64,000 nucleotides of DNA from Thalassotalea sp. Sam97. Its GTDB lineage: Bacteria; Pseudomonadota; Gammaproteobacteria; Enterobacterales; Alteromonadaceae. The translations under genes and the position numbers were made by a program. The notes beneath the pieces are model-generated. The model did no database searches, was not told where the DNA came from, and worked only from the letters and a program-made list of their open reading frames with translations. This document shows, piece after piece, positions 36,946 to 45,261 of this stretch. Position 1 is the first letter of the stretch. Each line of letters starts with the position of its first letter. The stretch is from positions 2,604,001-2,668,000 of the forward strand of contig NZ_CP166919.1 of NCBI RefSeq assembly GCF_041379765.1, given 5' to 3'.

Positions 36946-36979
36946 ATTATAAAGAACCAATATGACAGTTTTGTTACAG
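36946..36979 (-). promoter_or_regulatory. Pho box and -10 element of the pstC operon
   Basis: On the minus strand CTGTAACAAAACTGTCAT (36979-36962) gives two 7-bp half-sites, CTGTAAC and CTGTCAT, separated by 4 bp. This closely matches the PhoB consensus. Ten bp further on is TATAAT (36951-36946), the spacing expected at PhoB-activated promoters lacking a -35 element. The pstC ATG is about 41 bp downstream. Confidence 0.93.
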
Positions 36980-37034
36980 CAAGCCATTTATTAAATTTTT
37001 ATTACATAAAACCGCTTATTACCTTAAAGAGCCT

Positions 37035-37299
37035 AGAGCGTGTTGATCTTTTGAGGTTGGTTTTGCACCAATTTATGATGTTTTTATACAAGGCAGAGCT
37101 TATGTTGTGTGGTTAACCCACATAAGCAATTGATAACACAGTAGAAAGGCGTCATAAAAGCTGTCCTTTGGATTCGTTTAAATGCATTTTTTTCATTGTT
37201 ACTTGCTCTGTGCGTAGAATAACTATGCGTATCACAAGTGCCGCGATAAAAATGCATTTAATTCGAACAAAATTTAACCCTGAAAGATCAACACGCTCT
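37035..37299. mobile_element. MITE-like element, copy 2 (265 bp, inverted relative to copy 1)
   Basis: Same terminal inverted repeats (AGAGCGTGTTGATCTTT at the left, AAAGATCAACACGCTCT at the right) and same length as the copy at 11474-11738, but reversed. Here the ends are flanked by CTAG on both sides when the first and last two element bases are counted in (or TA outside GAGCG...CGCTC), consistent with an intact target duplication. The element sits 56 bp upstream of the pst Pho box. No transposase is encoded. Confidence 0.88.
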
Positions 37300-37415
37300 A
37301 GCTCACAAACAAACCATTTACGTCGCGTTGACATAAATCAACACTTTATCTAGGTAATATCCTGTAAAGTGGTGATAGAGTAACCGTTGCATTAAACGCG
37401 AGTGCATCAACGTGT

Positions 37416-37684
37416 TATACCAATTACACTAAGTTTGTGCCCAACTCTGAGTTAGAGCAGAGGTTCAGTTACAACATAGATTTCATTGAAATAGTCATTC
37501 TATATTAATGAAATATAGGGCCGTAAATGGGCCTCTGGCAAACGCCCTACGGGTGAGTTTTAAAGGCTTTTATGCTGCCTAACTGATTTTGACAATGGAA
37601 TAACCATTCTCTGCAATCAAAGCCTTGCCTAAATGCCTTTAAATTCTCACTGAGTGAGCAATAACTTAATGTTATTGGTATTAT
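37416..37684. repeat. Second repeat family, copy A (about 265 bp, imperfect terminal inverted repeats)
   Basis: The left end TATACCAATTACACTAA pairs imperfectly with the right end TTAATGTTATTGGTA (37666-37680). The interior contains GTTTGTGCCCAACTC near the left end and ACGGGTGAGTTTTAAAGG, both found again at 40561-40640. No coding capacity. It looks like another non-autonomous element or a dispersed intergenic repeat. Confidence 0.65.
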
Positions 37685-37719
37685 AAAATCCAACAGCGAG
37701 TTTGATAGAGTGACATTCG

Positions 37720-37956
37720 ATGAGTGAAGATAAACAGATTACGTACTTAAAAATCAGTATTGTCGTTGGTTTGCTGTTATTGCTGGCAGGCCATGTATTG
37801 TTAAGTTACACCGATATAACGCAAACCTACGGGCCGATCGCGATGGCATGTTGCGCAGCCCTTATTGCATTGGGTTTGGTATTTTCGCTACCGACAAAAA
37901 TGTACCTCACGTTTCTTTTAGTCAAACGAGAACAACAAAATAAAAAAATGCGCTAG
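37720..37956 (+). CDS. Small two-helix membrane protein (unknown)
   Basis: A 78-residue protein with two hydrophobic segments (about 10-28, ISIVVGLLLLLAGHVLLSY; and 38-58, GPIAMACCAALIALGLVF) and a charged Lys/Arg/Gln-rich C-terminus (VKREQQNKKMR). It is not matched to a family. The frame has no competing frame and normal codon use, and the ATG at 37720 is preceded by a weak purine-rich stretch. It lies just downstream of repeat copy A and upstream of the M3 peptidase gene. It may be real but remains hypothetical. Confidence 0.6.
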   Translation: MSEDKQITYLKISIVVGLLLLLAGHVLLSYTDITQTYGPIAMACCAALIALGLVFSLPTKMYLTFLLVKREQQNKKMR

Positions 37957-38220
37957 TCGAAACACAGTGTGTAAAATATGCGATGCGCTTTTAAATAGCC
38001 GAATAGATAACTGCGCAAATAACACTTAGTTGGCCACTAATAATTCTACAAATAGCATTTCGTTACATTTTAAAACGTAAAATTCCCTTCATCCATTTTA
38101 CATATGCGGCAGATTAGGTTAAAACCTATAACGCAAAAATATAATCGGTGGTCCCTACAACAAGTTAATCTGGCTTCTGCCAAATCTTGACCACCGCTAG
38201 ATGAATAACAGGGAGCATGC

Positions 38221-40383
38221 ATGAAAGCACGCATTTTATCACCAATAGCACTTGCTATTGCTTTGGCCGGTTGTAATGCCGCCAATACTGAGTTAACACC
38301 AACAACACAAGAAACTGTCGCTGGCGCCGAAGTGACCAGCCAGAACCCTTTCTTCAGTGAATACACCACGCCATATAAAGTACCACCATTTGAGCAAATT
38401 AAGATTTCTCACTACCGTCCAGCGTTTGACCGTGGTATTGAAGAAGTCATTGCTGACATTGACGTTATTGCCAATAACCCAGAAGCACCAACATTTGAAA
38501 ACACCATCGAAGCAATGGAAATGTCAGGTGACTTATTGGATAAAGTGACTAGCACCTTCTTTGGTTTAATTGGTTCAATGTCAAGCCCTGAAATGCAAGC
38601 CATTTCAAAAGAGTATTCACCAAAGCTTTCTGCTATGGGTGATGACATCTACTTAAACGACAAGTTGTTTGCTCGCGTTAAAGCTGTTTACGAGCAAAAA
38701 GACAGCTTGACGCTGAACACTGAACAAAAAACCTTGCTAGAGAATACTTACCGTGGATTTGTTCGTGCCGGTGCTAATCTAAACGAAACAGATAAAGCAC
38801 AACTTCGTGAACTAAATAAGCAAATCTCTAAGCTGTCGATTCAGTTTGGTGAAAACCTGCTAGCTGAAACCAACGCCTTTGAATTGGTTATTGATAACAA
38901 AGCTGACTTAGGTGGTTTACCTGAGTCTATCATTGCTGCTGCAGCGGCAACAGCATCACAACGTGGCCACGAAGGTAAGTGGGTATTTACCACCCATCGT
39001 CCAAGTTTTTATCCATTCTTAACGTATTCAACAAACCGCGATCTTCGTAAGCAATTATTCCACGCTTACACGCACCGTGGTGATAACGACAATGCTAACG
39101 ATAATAAAGACATCGCAGCAGAAATGGCATCATTACGCTACCAACGTGCTCAGTTGCTTGGTTATAAGACGCACGCTCATTACGTGTTAGAAACCAACAT
39201 GGCGAAAACGCCAGAAAACGTATACGGCTTGTTGGATCGTGTATGGCCTGCATCATTAGCTCGTGCTAAGCAAGAAGTTGCCGATATGCAAGCGTACGCT
39301 GAAAGCGAAGGCTTTAAGGGTAAGTTAGAAGCATGGGATTGGTGGTACTACTCAGAAAAAGTACGTAAAGCAAAATACGACTTAGACGAGTCAGTAACTA
39401 AGCCTTACTTTGAGCTGAACAACACCATGCAAGGTGTGTTTTACACCGCTGAGAAGCTTTGGGGCGTTACGTTTAAAGAGCGCAACGACTTACCTAAGTA
39501 TCACCCAGATGTAACCACGTACGAAGTGTTTGATAAAGATGGCTCGTCAATCGGTGTTTACATGACCGACTTCTACGTACGCGCGTCGAAACGTGGCGGC
39601 GCATGGATGAGCTCGTTCCAAAAACAATACAAAATGTACGGTGAAAACGTTAAGCCTGTTATTTACAACGTGCTTAACTACCCAGCACCAGTGGGCGATG
39701 AGCCTGTATTATTAACCTTTGATCAAGCATCAACCTTATTCCACGAGTTTGGTCACGCGATTCAAGGTTTATTATCAGACGGTTACTACCGTTCACTAAC
39801 CGGTACCGCTTTACCACGTGACTACGTAGAGTACCCATCACAAGTGATGGAAAACTGGATGACTGAACCAGAAGTGTTAGCTAACTTTGCCCGTCACTAC
39901 AAAACGGGTGAAGTGATCCCAGCTGAACTTGTTGAAAAAATCCAAGCATCAGGCAAGTTCAACCAAGGCTTTGCCACCACCGAGTACATGGCGGCAGCAT
40001 TACTTGACTTGAAATGGCACACCCTAGAAACCGCTGAAGTGCAAGATGCGGACGCATTTGAAGCAGCGGCGATGAAAGAAATCGGCCTAATTGATGAGAT
40101 TGCACCGCGCTATCGTAGCACCTACTTCTCACATATCTTTGCCGGCGGCTACTCATCTGGTTACTACGGTTACATTTGGTCGAACATCTTTGATGCCGAT
40201 ACTTGGGAACTGTTTAAAGAAAAAGGTATTTTCAATCAAGACGTCGCCACAGGTTACCGTGAAAACGTTCTTGAAACCGGTGGCACTGAAGATCCAATGA
40301 AAATGTACAAACGTTTCCGTGGTCAAGAGCCAAACCCAGATTATCTATTAATCCGTCGTGGTTTAATGTCAGACAGCAAGTAA
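38221..40383 (+). CDS. M3-family zinc metallopeptidase, predicted lipoprotein (Dcp-like)
   Basis: A 720-residue oligopeptidase or dipeptidyl carboxypeptidase. The gluzincin site is HEFGH at residues 508-512 in TLFHEFGHAIQGLLSDG, with the downstream Glu in PSQVMENWM. The C-terminal FSHIFAGGYSSGYYGYIWS is a Dcp/OpdA family hallmark. Unlike cytoplasmic Dcp it has a lipoprotein signal: LALAGC places the lipidated Cys at about residue 18 (the next residues NAANTE lack an Asp retention signal), so it is probably anchored on the periplasmic side of the outer membrane. It is monocistronic, with a strong terminator after the stop. Confidence 0.92.
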   Translation: MKARILSPIALAIALAGCNAANTELTPTTQETVAGAEVTSQNPFFSEYTTPYKVPPFEQIKISHYRPAFDRGIEEVIADIDVIANNPEAPTFENTIEAMEMSGDLLDKVTSTFFGLIGSMSSPEMQAISKEYSPKLSAMGDDIYLNDKLFARVKAVYEQKDSLTLNTEQKTLLENTYRGFVRAGANLNETDKAQLRELNKQISKLSIQFGENLLAETNAFELVIDNKADLGGLPESIIAAAAATASQRGHEGKWVFTTHRPSFYPFLTYSTNRDLRKQLFHAYTHRGDNDNANDNKDIAAEMASLRYQRAQLLGYKTHAHYVLETNMAKTPENVYGLLDRVWPASLARAKQEVADMQAYAESEGFKGKLEAWDWWYYSEKVRKAKYDLDESVTKPYFELNNTMQGVFYTAEKLWGVTFKERNDLPKYHPDVTTYEVFDKDGSSIGVYMTDFYVRASKRGGAWMSSFQKQYKMYGENVKPVIYNVLNYPAPVGDEPVLLTFDQASTLFHEFGHAIQGLLSDGYYRSLTGTALPRDYVEYPSQVMENWMTEPEVLANFARHYKTGEVIPAELVEKIQASGKFNQGFATTEYMAAALLDLKWHTLETAEVQDADAFEAAAMKEIGLIDEIAPRYRSTYFSHIFAGGYSSGYYGYIWSNIFDADTWELFKEKGIFNQDVATGYRENVLETGGTEDPMKMYKRFRGQEPNPDYLLIRRGLMSDSK

Positions 40384-40401
40384 TTGTAACTGACAGCAGA
40401 T

Positions 40402-40437
40402 AAAAAAAGCCCTGAGATCAAAATCAGGGCTTTTTTA
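40402..40437 (+). terminator. Intrinsic terminator of the M3 peptidase gene
   Basis: The stem AAAAAAGCCCTGA (40403-40415) with TCAGGGCTTTTTT (40424-40436) has an 8-nt loop and a T run, 20 nt after the stop codon. Confidence 0.92.
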
Positions 40438-40560
40438 TGTTTATTGTCCCGACTGTTTGACGAGTATAAGACTAAGTGAATCGTTAATGCTGTTTAGTGT
40501 CGATTAAACGCGGACAGTAATATTAGCAATTCCCATAAAGACTTACTCATTCGGCAAGAT

Positions 40561-40640
40561 TTATACCAATTACACTAAGTTTGTGCCCAACTCAGAGTTA
40601 GGGTAGAGGCTCATTTACGGGTGAGTTTTAAAGGAATGGA
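40561..40640. repeat. Second repeat family, copy B (left end only, truncated)
   Basis: TTATACCAATTACACTAAG at 40561 and the following bases match copy A (37415 onwards) with few changes to about 40617, then continue with ACGGGTGAGTTTTAAAGG, which in copy A lies about 60 bp further right. So an internal block is missing. The right terminal repeat is not found before the pilE stop at 40753. The rest of 40640-40752 holds only an inverted GAAGCTTTTAAAC/GGAAGCTTT pattern of uncertain meaning. Confidence 0.6.
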
Positions 40641-40752
40641 TACTTCTCTATTAATATCGACAAAACAGCTTATGAAGCTTTTAAACTCGCCCTTCGGAAG
40701 CTTTAATTTTAAAGATACAGTGCACCGCAAGACAACAACTACCAGCTTGAGG

Positions 40753-41175
40753 CTACTGCCAACACTGCTCTGGCGCTTTAACACCGTTTGGGTTGCTGGC
40801 ATTAACCGTAAATGTTATCGCCGTACAGACACTGTCATTTGCCTGAACGCCCTGCGCGCTCGCGGTTAATGTATAAGCGTTACCTGAAGCACTGCTAACA
40901 CTCAGCTGATAATAGCTATTCTCACTGCTTTGCGGGGCTTTTAAAGTGCCATTAGTGCAATCATTGCTACTGGCAAGACTACTGGCATACTGCGGACACT
41001 GAATGCGATATTTAGCCTGAGCCATTGCTAAACCCATTAACGCTGCTTGCGCATCGCTACGACGGGCTTTTTGCATATGATCAACATAACTTGGGTAAGC
41101 TATTCCGGCGATAATACCAAGAATAGCCACCACTATCATAAGTTCAATTAAGGTAAATCCCTGACTTTTGTTCAT
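40753..41175 (-). CDS. pilE: Type IV pilin-like protein PilE
   Basis: A 140-residue minor pilin. The prepilin leader MNKSQG is cut before FTLIELMIVVAILGIIAGIA, with Gly-1, Phe+1 and Glu+5 all present. PilE/TcaE features follow: AYPSYVDHMQKARRSDAQAAL and paired Cys near the C-terminus (DSVCTAIT... APEQCWQ). It is last in the minor pilin cluster, 23 nt after the large pilV-like gene. It primes or forms the pilus tip complex with FimT, PilW, PilX and PilV. Confidence 0.9.
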   Translation of the reverse strand: MNKSQGFTLIELMIVVAILGIIAGIAYPSYVDHMQKARRSDAQAALMGLAMAQAKYRIQCPQYASSLASSNDCTNGTLKAPQSSENSYYQLSVSSASGNAYTLTASAQGVQANDSVCTAITFTVNASNPNGVKAPEQCWQ

Positions 41176-41198
41176 ATCATTCCTTGCTATGTCATTGC

Positions 41199-43253
41199 TT
41201 ATATATCATCAATATTAGTCGTCGCACATTGACCATTATTTACGGTAACATCGATATTCATGATCCCAGACTGCGCATTGCTTATAGCCACGGTTGATTG
41301 TTGCGAACCGTTTGTCACATCAAGCGTCGCGGCAGTGGTATTGTTTATATACGTGACACACGCCTTCGCTTTCGAAGCCTTGTAAGTAATAGTGCCATTA
41401 AACAAATTATTCACATCAAAATTTTCGCCAACACACTCATAAGTGGTGCCGGTAATGGTACACGCGCTGTCATCCAGGGTAATTGCCTCAATGGCACCGC
41501 TCGCTATAGTGATGTTACCTTTTACAATCATCATATTACTTGCCGCTGAAGCGTTATCATGACAGACAAAGTCACCTATGGTTGAATCGCCAGTAATTGC
41601 CTTGTTATCGGCAATATTGATGGCCAATGGATTACAGGTAAACGTCGATAAATCTGGGGTGATTTGCACATACCCCGTCCAGCCGTTACCCCAATCAAAC
41701 ACGTCGCATTGATAGTTCCAACGATATGCATGGGTCCCCACTAAGTCAGGTAAACTGACCCCACAGTTATAATAACCATCAGACGTATATATCCAGAAGT
41801 TATCTAACTTGTCGTAATTACCATCAGCAAAAGTAATAAATAAATCACCACTAATGGTATGTTTTTGCGACGGCGGATCGCTTGGATCAAACGGGCAATA
41901 GTTATCGCTACTGTAACCATATGCGTCCATTTTTACGCTATCTATCCAATCACTATTTTGATTTAAACAGAAAAAATCGGTAGGCACACCCGCAAATAAG
42001 TCACCATCACTGCCATTAACATTGCTGTCAGGGTGCATCATGACCGGATCCGTTTGATTATCACCTAGGGTACATAGAGATTCATCACTTGAGCTTAAGT
42101 TGGAAACGACAAAATCATGCCCCGCTTGGCCTTCGGCAGGTAAAATTAAGGCATCGGCAACACCGACTGAATAATAAATGGTGTTGCCTTTGTTATCGGT
42201 AATGGGGGCATTGGTGTCATCGGTTTTATAGGCCATGCCGCGGTACACTCGACGAATGGCAACTTTCGGGGCATCAAAACTGTCGGCGGCATTCGGATCG
42301 CCCATACACGCCCATTCTGGGCCATCAATCATGACCCCTACGTTGCCATGCCAGCCACCACCAAGATAACAGGTGTAATCAAAGTAATCGTAATTACCGG
42401 TCGCTGTTGATAGCGCACTATTGGTATCGGCAGTAACGGCTACGGCATCACCGTTGCTCGCAGTATAATAACGCTGACAATAAGCGGCATCGGAAGCGAT
42501 GACATGCACACCACCAACACTGACCGATGTTTCAGCGCGATCGATATAGACTCTTCCCGATATTTCAACGAAGCCCGTACAAGGCTCATTGGTACGAATT
42601 CCGTCGTCTAATTCACAGGCATCTTCTAACGTTAATACCACATCATTGTCTGAGGTTAAGCGCAGATCACCATCACCACGGTCCAACAAACCTGTGGTAT
42701 CGCCATTGCTGTATACGACCTTACCTGAGGCAATTTCTTCCTCCGTTACCTCACCTTTACCAAGACGCGCACGACCGGTAGCAGAGCGAACTAACGGGCC
42801 GATAGCTTGAGACATGTCAGCATCTCCGGCTAACCCAGGAGACTTATAAGCAAATTCTGTTGATAACTCGACTTGCTCTTGTTGTCCAGAGGCATCTTGC
42901 CATAACACCTGCACGGTGATTGTTTTTACGGCGTCATTTGCCAGGATCATCTCTTGGCGAGTAAATAAGGTGTTCGTGCCTTGATGGGTCGCTTGATTCG
43001 CAAATTCGGTGACAATGGGGAAAAGTTGGTGAAAATCCGCTTGTGAAACGGCTAAGTCGGTATAGTTGCGCATTTGTTCTATGCGTTGTTGAGCGATGGC
43101 TAACGCCTCGGCACGATTTTTACTGGTCGAGCTTTCGTTAATGACTGTGATATGAAAAGCCGCCATGGTCATCAAACCAAACGCCATGATTGCCAGAGCG
43201 ACCAATACCTCAATTAAACCAAACCCCCTAATACGTCCCTGTGAATACGTCAT
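41199..43253 (-). CDS. PilV-like minor pilin with a very large Cys-rich C-terminal extension
   Basis: A 684-residue product, against about 150-200 for ordinary PilV. The leader MTYSQGRIRG is cut before FGLIEVLVALAIMAFGLMTM. Residues to about 145 look like a normal PilV body. The extension carries 17 or so Cys, often after an aromatic residue, and two similar modules. Module 1 starts ISGRVYID (about 231), has Cys259 and Cys295, GGGWHGNVGV (298-307) and Cys316. Module 2 starts ISGDLFIT (467), has Cys497 and Cys516, GNGWTGYVQI (522-531) and Cys540. These resemble carboxypeptidase-regulatory/CnaB-like beta sandwiches. A GTG 6 codons upstream (43271) is an alternative start; I prefer the ATG, which gives a 10-residue leader and lies 2 nt after the pilX stop. 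The gene occupies the usual pilY1 position, and no pilY1 is present. Confidence 0.82.
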   Translation of the reverse strand: MTYSQGRIRGFGLIEVLVALAIMAFGLMTMAAFHITVINESSTSKNRAEALAIAQQRIEQMRNYTDLAVSQADFHQLFPIVTEFANQATHQGTNTLFTRQEMILANDAVKTITVQVLWQDASGQQEQVELSTEFAYKSPGLAGDADMSQAIGPLVRSATGRARLGKGEVTEEEIASGKVVYSNGDTTGLLDRGDGDLRLTSDNDVVLTLEDACELDDGIRTNEPCTGFVEISGRVYIDRAETSVSVGGVHVIASDAAYCQRYYTASNGDAVAVTADTNSALSTATGNYDYFDYTCYLGGGWHGNVGVMIDGPEWACMGDPNAADSFDAPKVAIRRVYRGMAYKTDDTNAPITDNKGNTIYYSVGVADALILPAEGQAGHDFVVSNLSSSDESLCTLGDNQTDPVMMHPDSNVNGSDGDLFAGVPTDFFCLNQNSDWIDSVKMDAYGYSSDNYCPFDPSDPPSQKHTISGDLFITFADGNYDKLDNFWIYTSDGYYNCGVSLPDLVGTHAYRWNYQCDVFDWGNGWTGYVQITPDLSTFTCNPLAINIADNKAITGDSTIGDFVCHDNASAASNMMIVKGNITIASGAIEAITLDDSACTITGTTYECVGENFDVNNLFNGTITYKASKAKACVTYINNTTAATLDVTNGSQQSTVAISNAQSGIMNIDVTVNNGQCATTNIDDI

Positions 43254-43255
43254 TG

Positions 43256-44461
43256 TTAAAAATCCCGCCACGCGCCAGCAACACCTGCACGAGGGCCAAT
43301 TTGTTGCACTTTTTCTAATAACTGCGAGTTATAAACGGCATCCAAACTACCGGTTCCCGTTGACACGTTGCCAGCGACCATCATCGCCCCGTGAATGGTT
43401 AAATTACCCGCGCCGATCATGTCGCCCATAACAAATAGCACGCCGTAAAAATGTGGTGTACCGCTAAAATCAACATCACCATTAACGATCACTATACTTG
43501 GTAGCTCATCGGCATCGCTACACACATGACTACCCGTAAGAGAAACAGCACAGCCCACACTGGCGCCCGTTTCGCTTACGTCACCTTCAATCCATATCAC
43601 TTCGTTAAGCGCCATATCCACACAACCTGCCCAGGTATTACCGCAATCACCACGTGATTCACTCGGGTTAGCCGTATCCACGATGCGCGTCGCCATCGTC
43701 TCTTTGTAACTGCTAGGTGACATACCGAAAAAGTTCATAAACATTTCTTCGGTTGTTAAATTCGCTAAGTCGCTGTCGTGCTCAATAATATCAAGACCGG
43801 CCATTTCGCGATTTGAAGACTCAATCAACGCACAACTATGAGGAATGTCCATACAACCTGGGTAGGCTGGATCATTGGGATCAGCGATTAAGGTTTTCGT
43901 GGAATTATTGGAGCCGACATCAATATCGCCACCGCTCCAAATACTGCTATGCCCTTCAGAGTTACTGACTGTGGCAGAGCCACCGATAACAAAAGCTCCT
44001 TTACTGTTCAGTGGGTTATCGGGCACATTGGGGATAGGGTTAAGTGCTTTGACTTCGTTAACCAGTGTCCGCGATGCTGTGCCATCGCTGCTGGTACCCG
44101 TTGAGGTGATGCGCAAAGCCAGCATGCTATCGATTTCCATCTCTTCGATGGTTACCGAAAAACGGTTCTCACCTAAGCTACCCCGAAATGAATCGTCGCC
44201 AACGCCTGCTCCACTGGCAAATATTTCGTACTTACCATCGGCGGTATTGTTAGCAATGCCTTTCATAAAATATTGCTGCGCGATTGCAAGCCCAGCTTCG
44301 GCGGCCTCAAAGGCTTGCTTTGCTCGAGTATCACTGGCCACCAATTTTTGCTCTTGCAACACAGTACGGGCTAAATACAATGACACAATGGTGATCAACA
44401 CCAGCAAAATAATCGATATCGTTAATGTCGCCAAACCGCGCTGTTTATGTATTGAAACCAT
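43256..44461 (-). CDS. pilX: PilX-like minor pilin assembly protein
   Basis: A 401-residue type IV pilus protein. The N-terminus RGLATLTISIILLVLITIVS is the PilX-type start: a hydrophobic prepilin-like helix without a conventional FTLIE motif, followed by the conserved AFEAAEAGLAIAQQY. The rest (about 120-400) is a beta-rich region with several Gly/Ser repeats (e.g. GGDIDVGSNN, VNGDVDFSGTPHFYGVLFVM), longer than the roughly 170-200 residues of Pseudomonas PilX. Its start overlaps the pilW stop by one base. PilX homologues of this larger kind occur in Shewanella/Colwellia-type clusters. Confidence 0.83.
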   Translation of the reverse strand: MVSIHKQRGLATLTISIILLVLITIVSLYLARTVLQEQKLVASDTRAKQAFEAAEAGLAIAQQYFMKGIANNTADGKYEIFASGAGVGDDSFRGSLGENRFSVTIEEMEIDSMLALRITSTGTSSDGTASRTLVNEVKALNPIPNVPDNPLNSKGAFVIGGSATVSNSEGHSSIWSGGDIDVGSNNSTKTLIADPNDPAYPGCMDIPHSCALIESSNREMAGLDIIEHDSDLANLTTEEMFMNFFGMSPSSYKETMATRIVDTANPSESRGDCGNTWAGCVDMALNEVIWIEGDVSETGASVGCAVSLTGSHVCSDADELPSIVIVNGDVDFSGTPHFYGVLFVMGDMIGAGNLTIHGAMMVAGNVSTGTGSLDAVYNSQLLEKVQQIGPRAGVAGAWRDF

Positions 44462-45261
44462 TAACGGATCCTCACCACATCGTTTCTAACGCGAACAGCT
44501 TGCGCGATTTGTGTACGAACATCAGTATCGCGGTTAAGCCTTGCTGCTAAGGTAATTAATACTTCTCTTGTCTCAACAGTAATATCGCCGGTCTGTGGGG
44601 TAACGTTGTAACAGTCAAATTCAGCATCATCATCAATGACGTTATTACCATCACCAACAGCGTCAACATCATTTGGTTCACTTGAATTAATGCAGGCAGA
44701 GTTTACAGGGTTAAAAGATAATTCGGTTACGGTATATAAAGTTTTATCTGAGATTACTTCCCAAGTACCATCGGTACAACTGTCTGCATCAGATACCGAA
44801 CCGGCTAAGCGCATTTCAACGGCACCGTCATTTAGACGCACACCAAACAGCTCGTTATCAACACCAAGCGCGTCAACAACACCATTTATATTACGATCAT
44901 AACTGTATAAAACGCACGAACCTGATTGATCGGTATTTTCTAAAATTTTGCTACTGTCGGCCATGGAATTGACGATAACCAGCAATGTGTCATCGTCAAC
45001 ATTAAATGGGTTATCAGAAGGTTCTTCATGAGTGGCATTCGCCCAGTAGCCAGCGCGGCGGATATCTGCTGAGATGACGGCCATCATGGTCGCTACTTGG
45101 CTGTTTAATTTAGTGTTTTGTAATGTGCTAGAGCTAGAGGATATGACCGATACATAAACATAAGTCACGCCTGATAAAACAATTAAGCCAAAGACCATAC
45201 TCAGTAGTAGCTCCACCAGAGTAAAACCATGCTGTTTTGTATATCGGCGTGTTAACTGCAT
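44461..45261 (-). CDS. pilW: PilW-like minor pilin
   Basis: A 266-residue minor pilin. Leader MQLTRRYTKQHG is cut before FTLVELLLSMVFGLIVLSGV. The conserved PilW segment MAVISADIRRAGYWAN follows near residue 70. The C-terminus EVLITLAARLNRDTDVRTQI is also PilW-like. Cys pairs in the middle suggest a disulfide-stabilised head. It overlaps fimT by 10 nt and pilX by 1 nt, so it is translationally coupled in the fimT-pilW-pilX-pilV-pilE cluster. Confidence 0.88.
   Translation of the reverse strand: MQLTRRYTKQHGFTLVELLLSMVFGLIVLSGVTYVYVSVISSSSSTLQNTKLNSQVATMMAVISADIRRAGYWANATHEEPSDNPFNVDDDTLLVIVNSMADSSKILENTDQSGSCVLYSYDRNINGVVDALGVDNELFGVRLNDGAVEMRLAGSVSDADSCTDGTWEVISDKTLYTVTELSFNPVNSACINSSEPNDVDAVGDGNNVIDDDAEFDCYNVTPQTGDITVETREVLITLAARLNRDTDVRTQIAQAVRVRNDVVRIR

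Noticed and set aside
37152..37334. 60-codon minus-strand frame ending MKKMHLNESKGQLL
   Set aside because: It lies mostly inside MITE copy 2 and is created by the repeat; only the short end is shared with copy 1. Not reported as a gene.
38070..38369. 99-codon minus-strand frame upstream of and overlapping the M3 peptidase gene
   Set aside because: It runs antisense into the signal region of a well-supported gene and has no family features or usable ribosome binding site.
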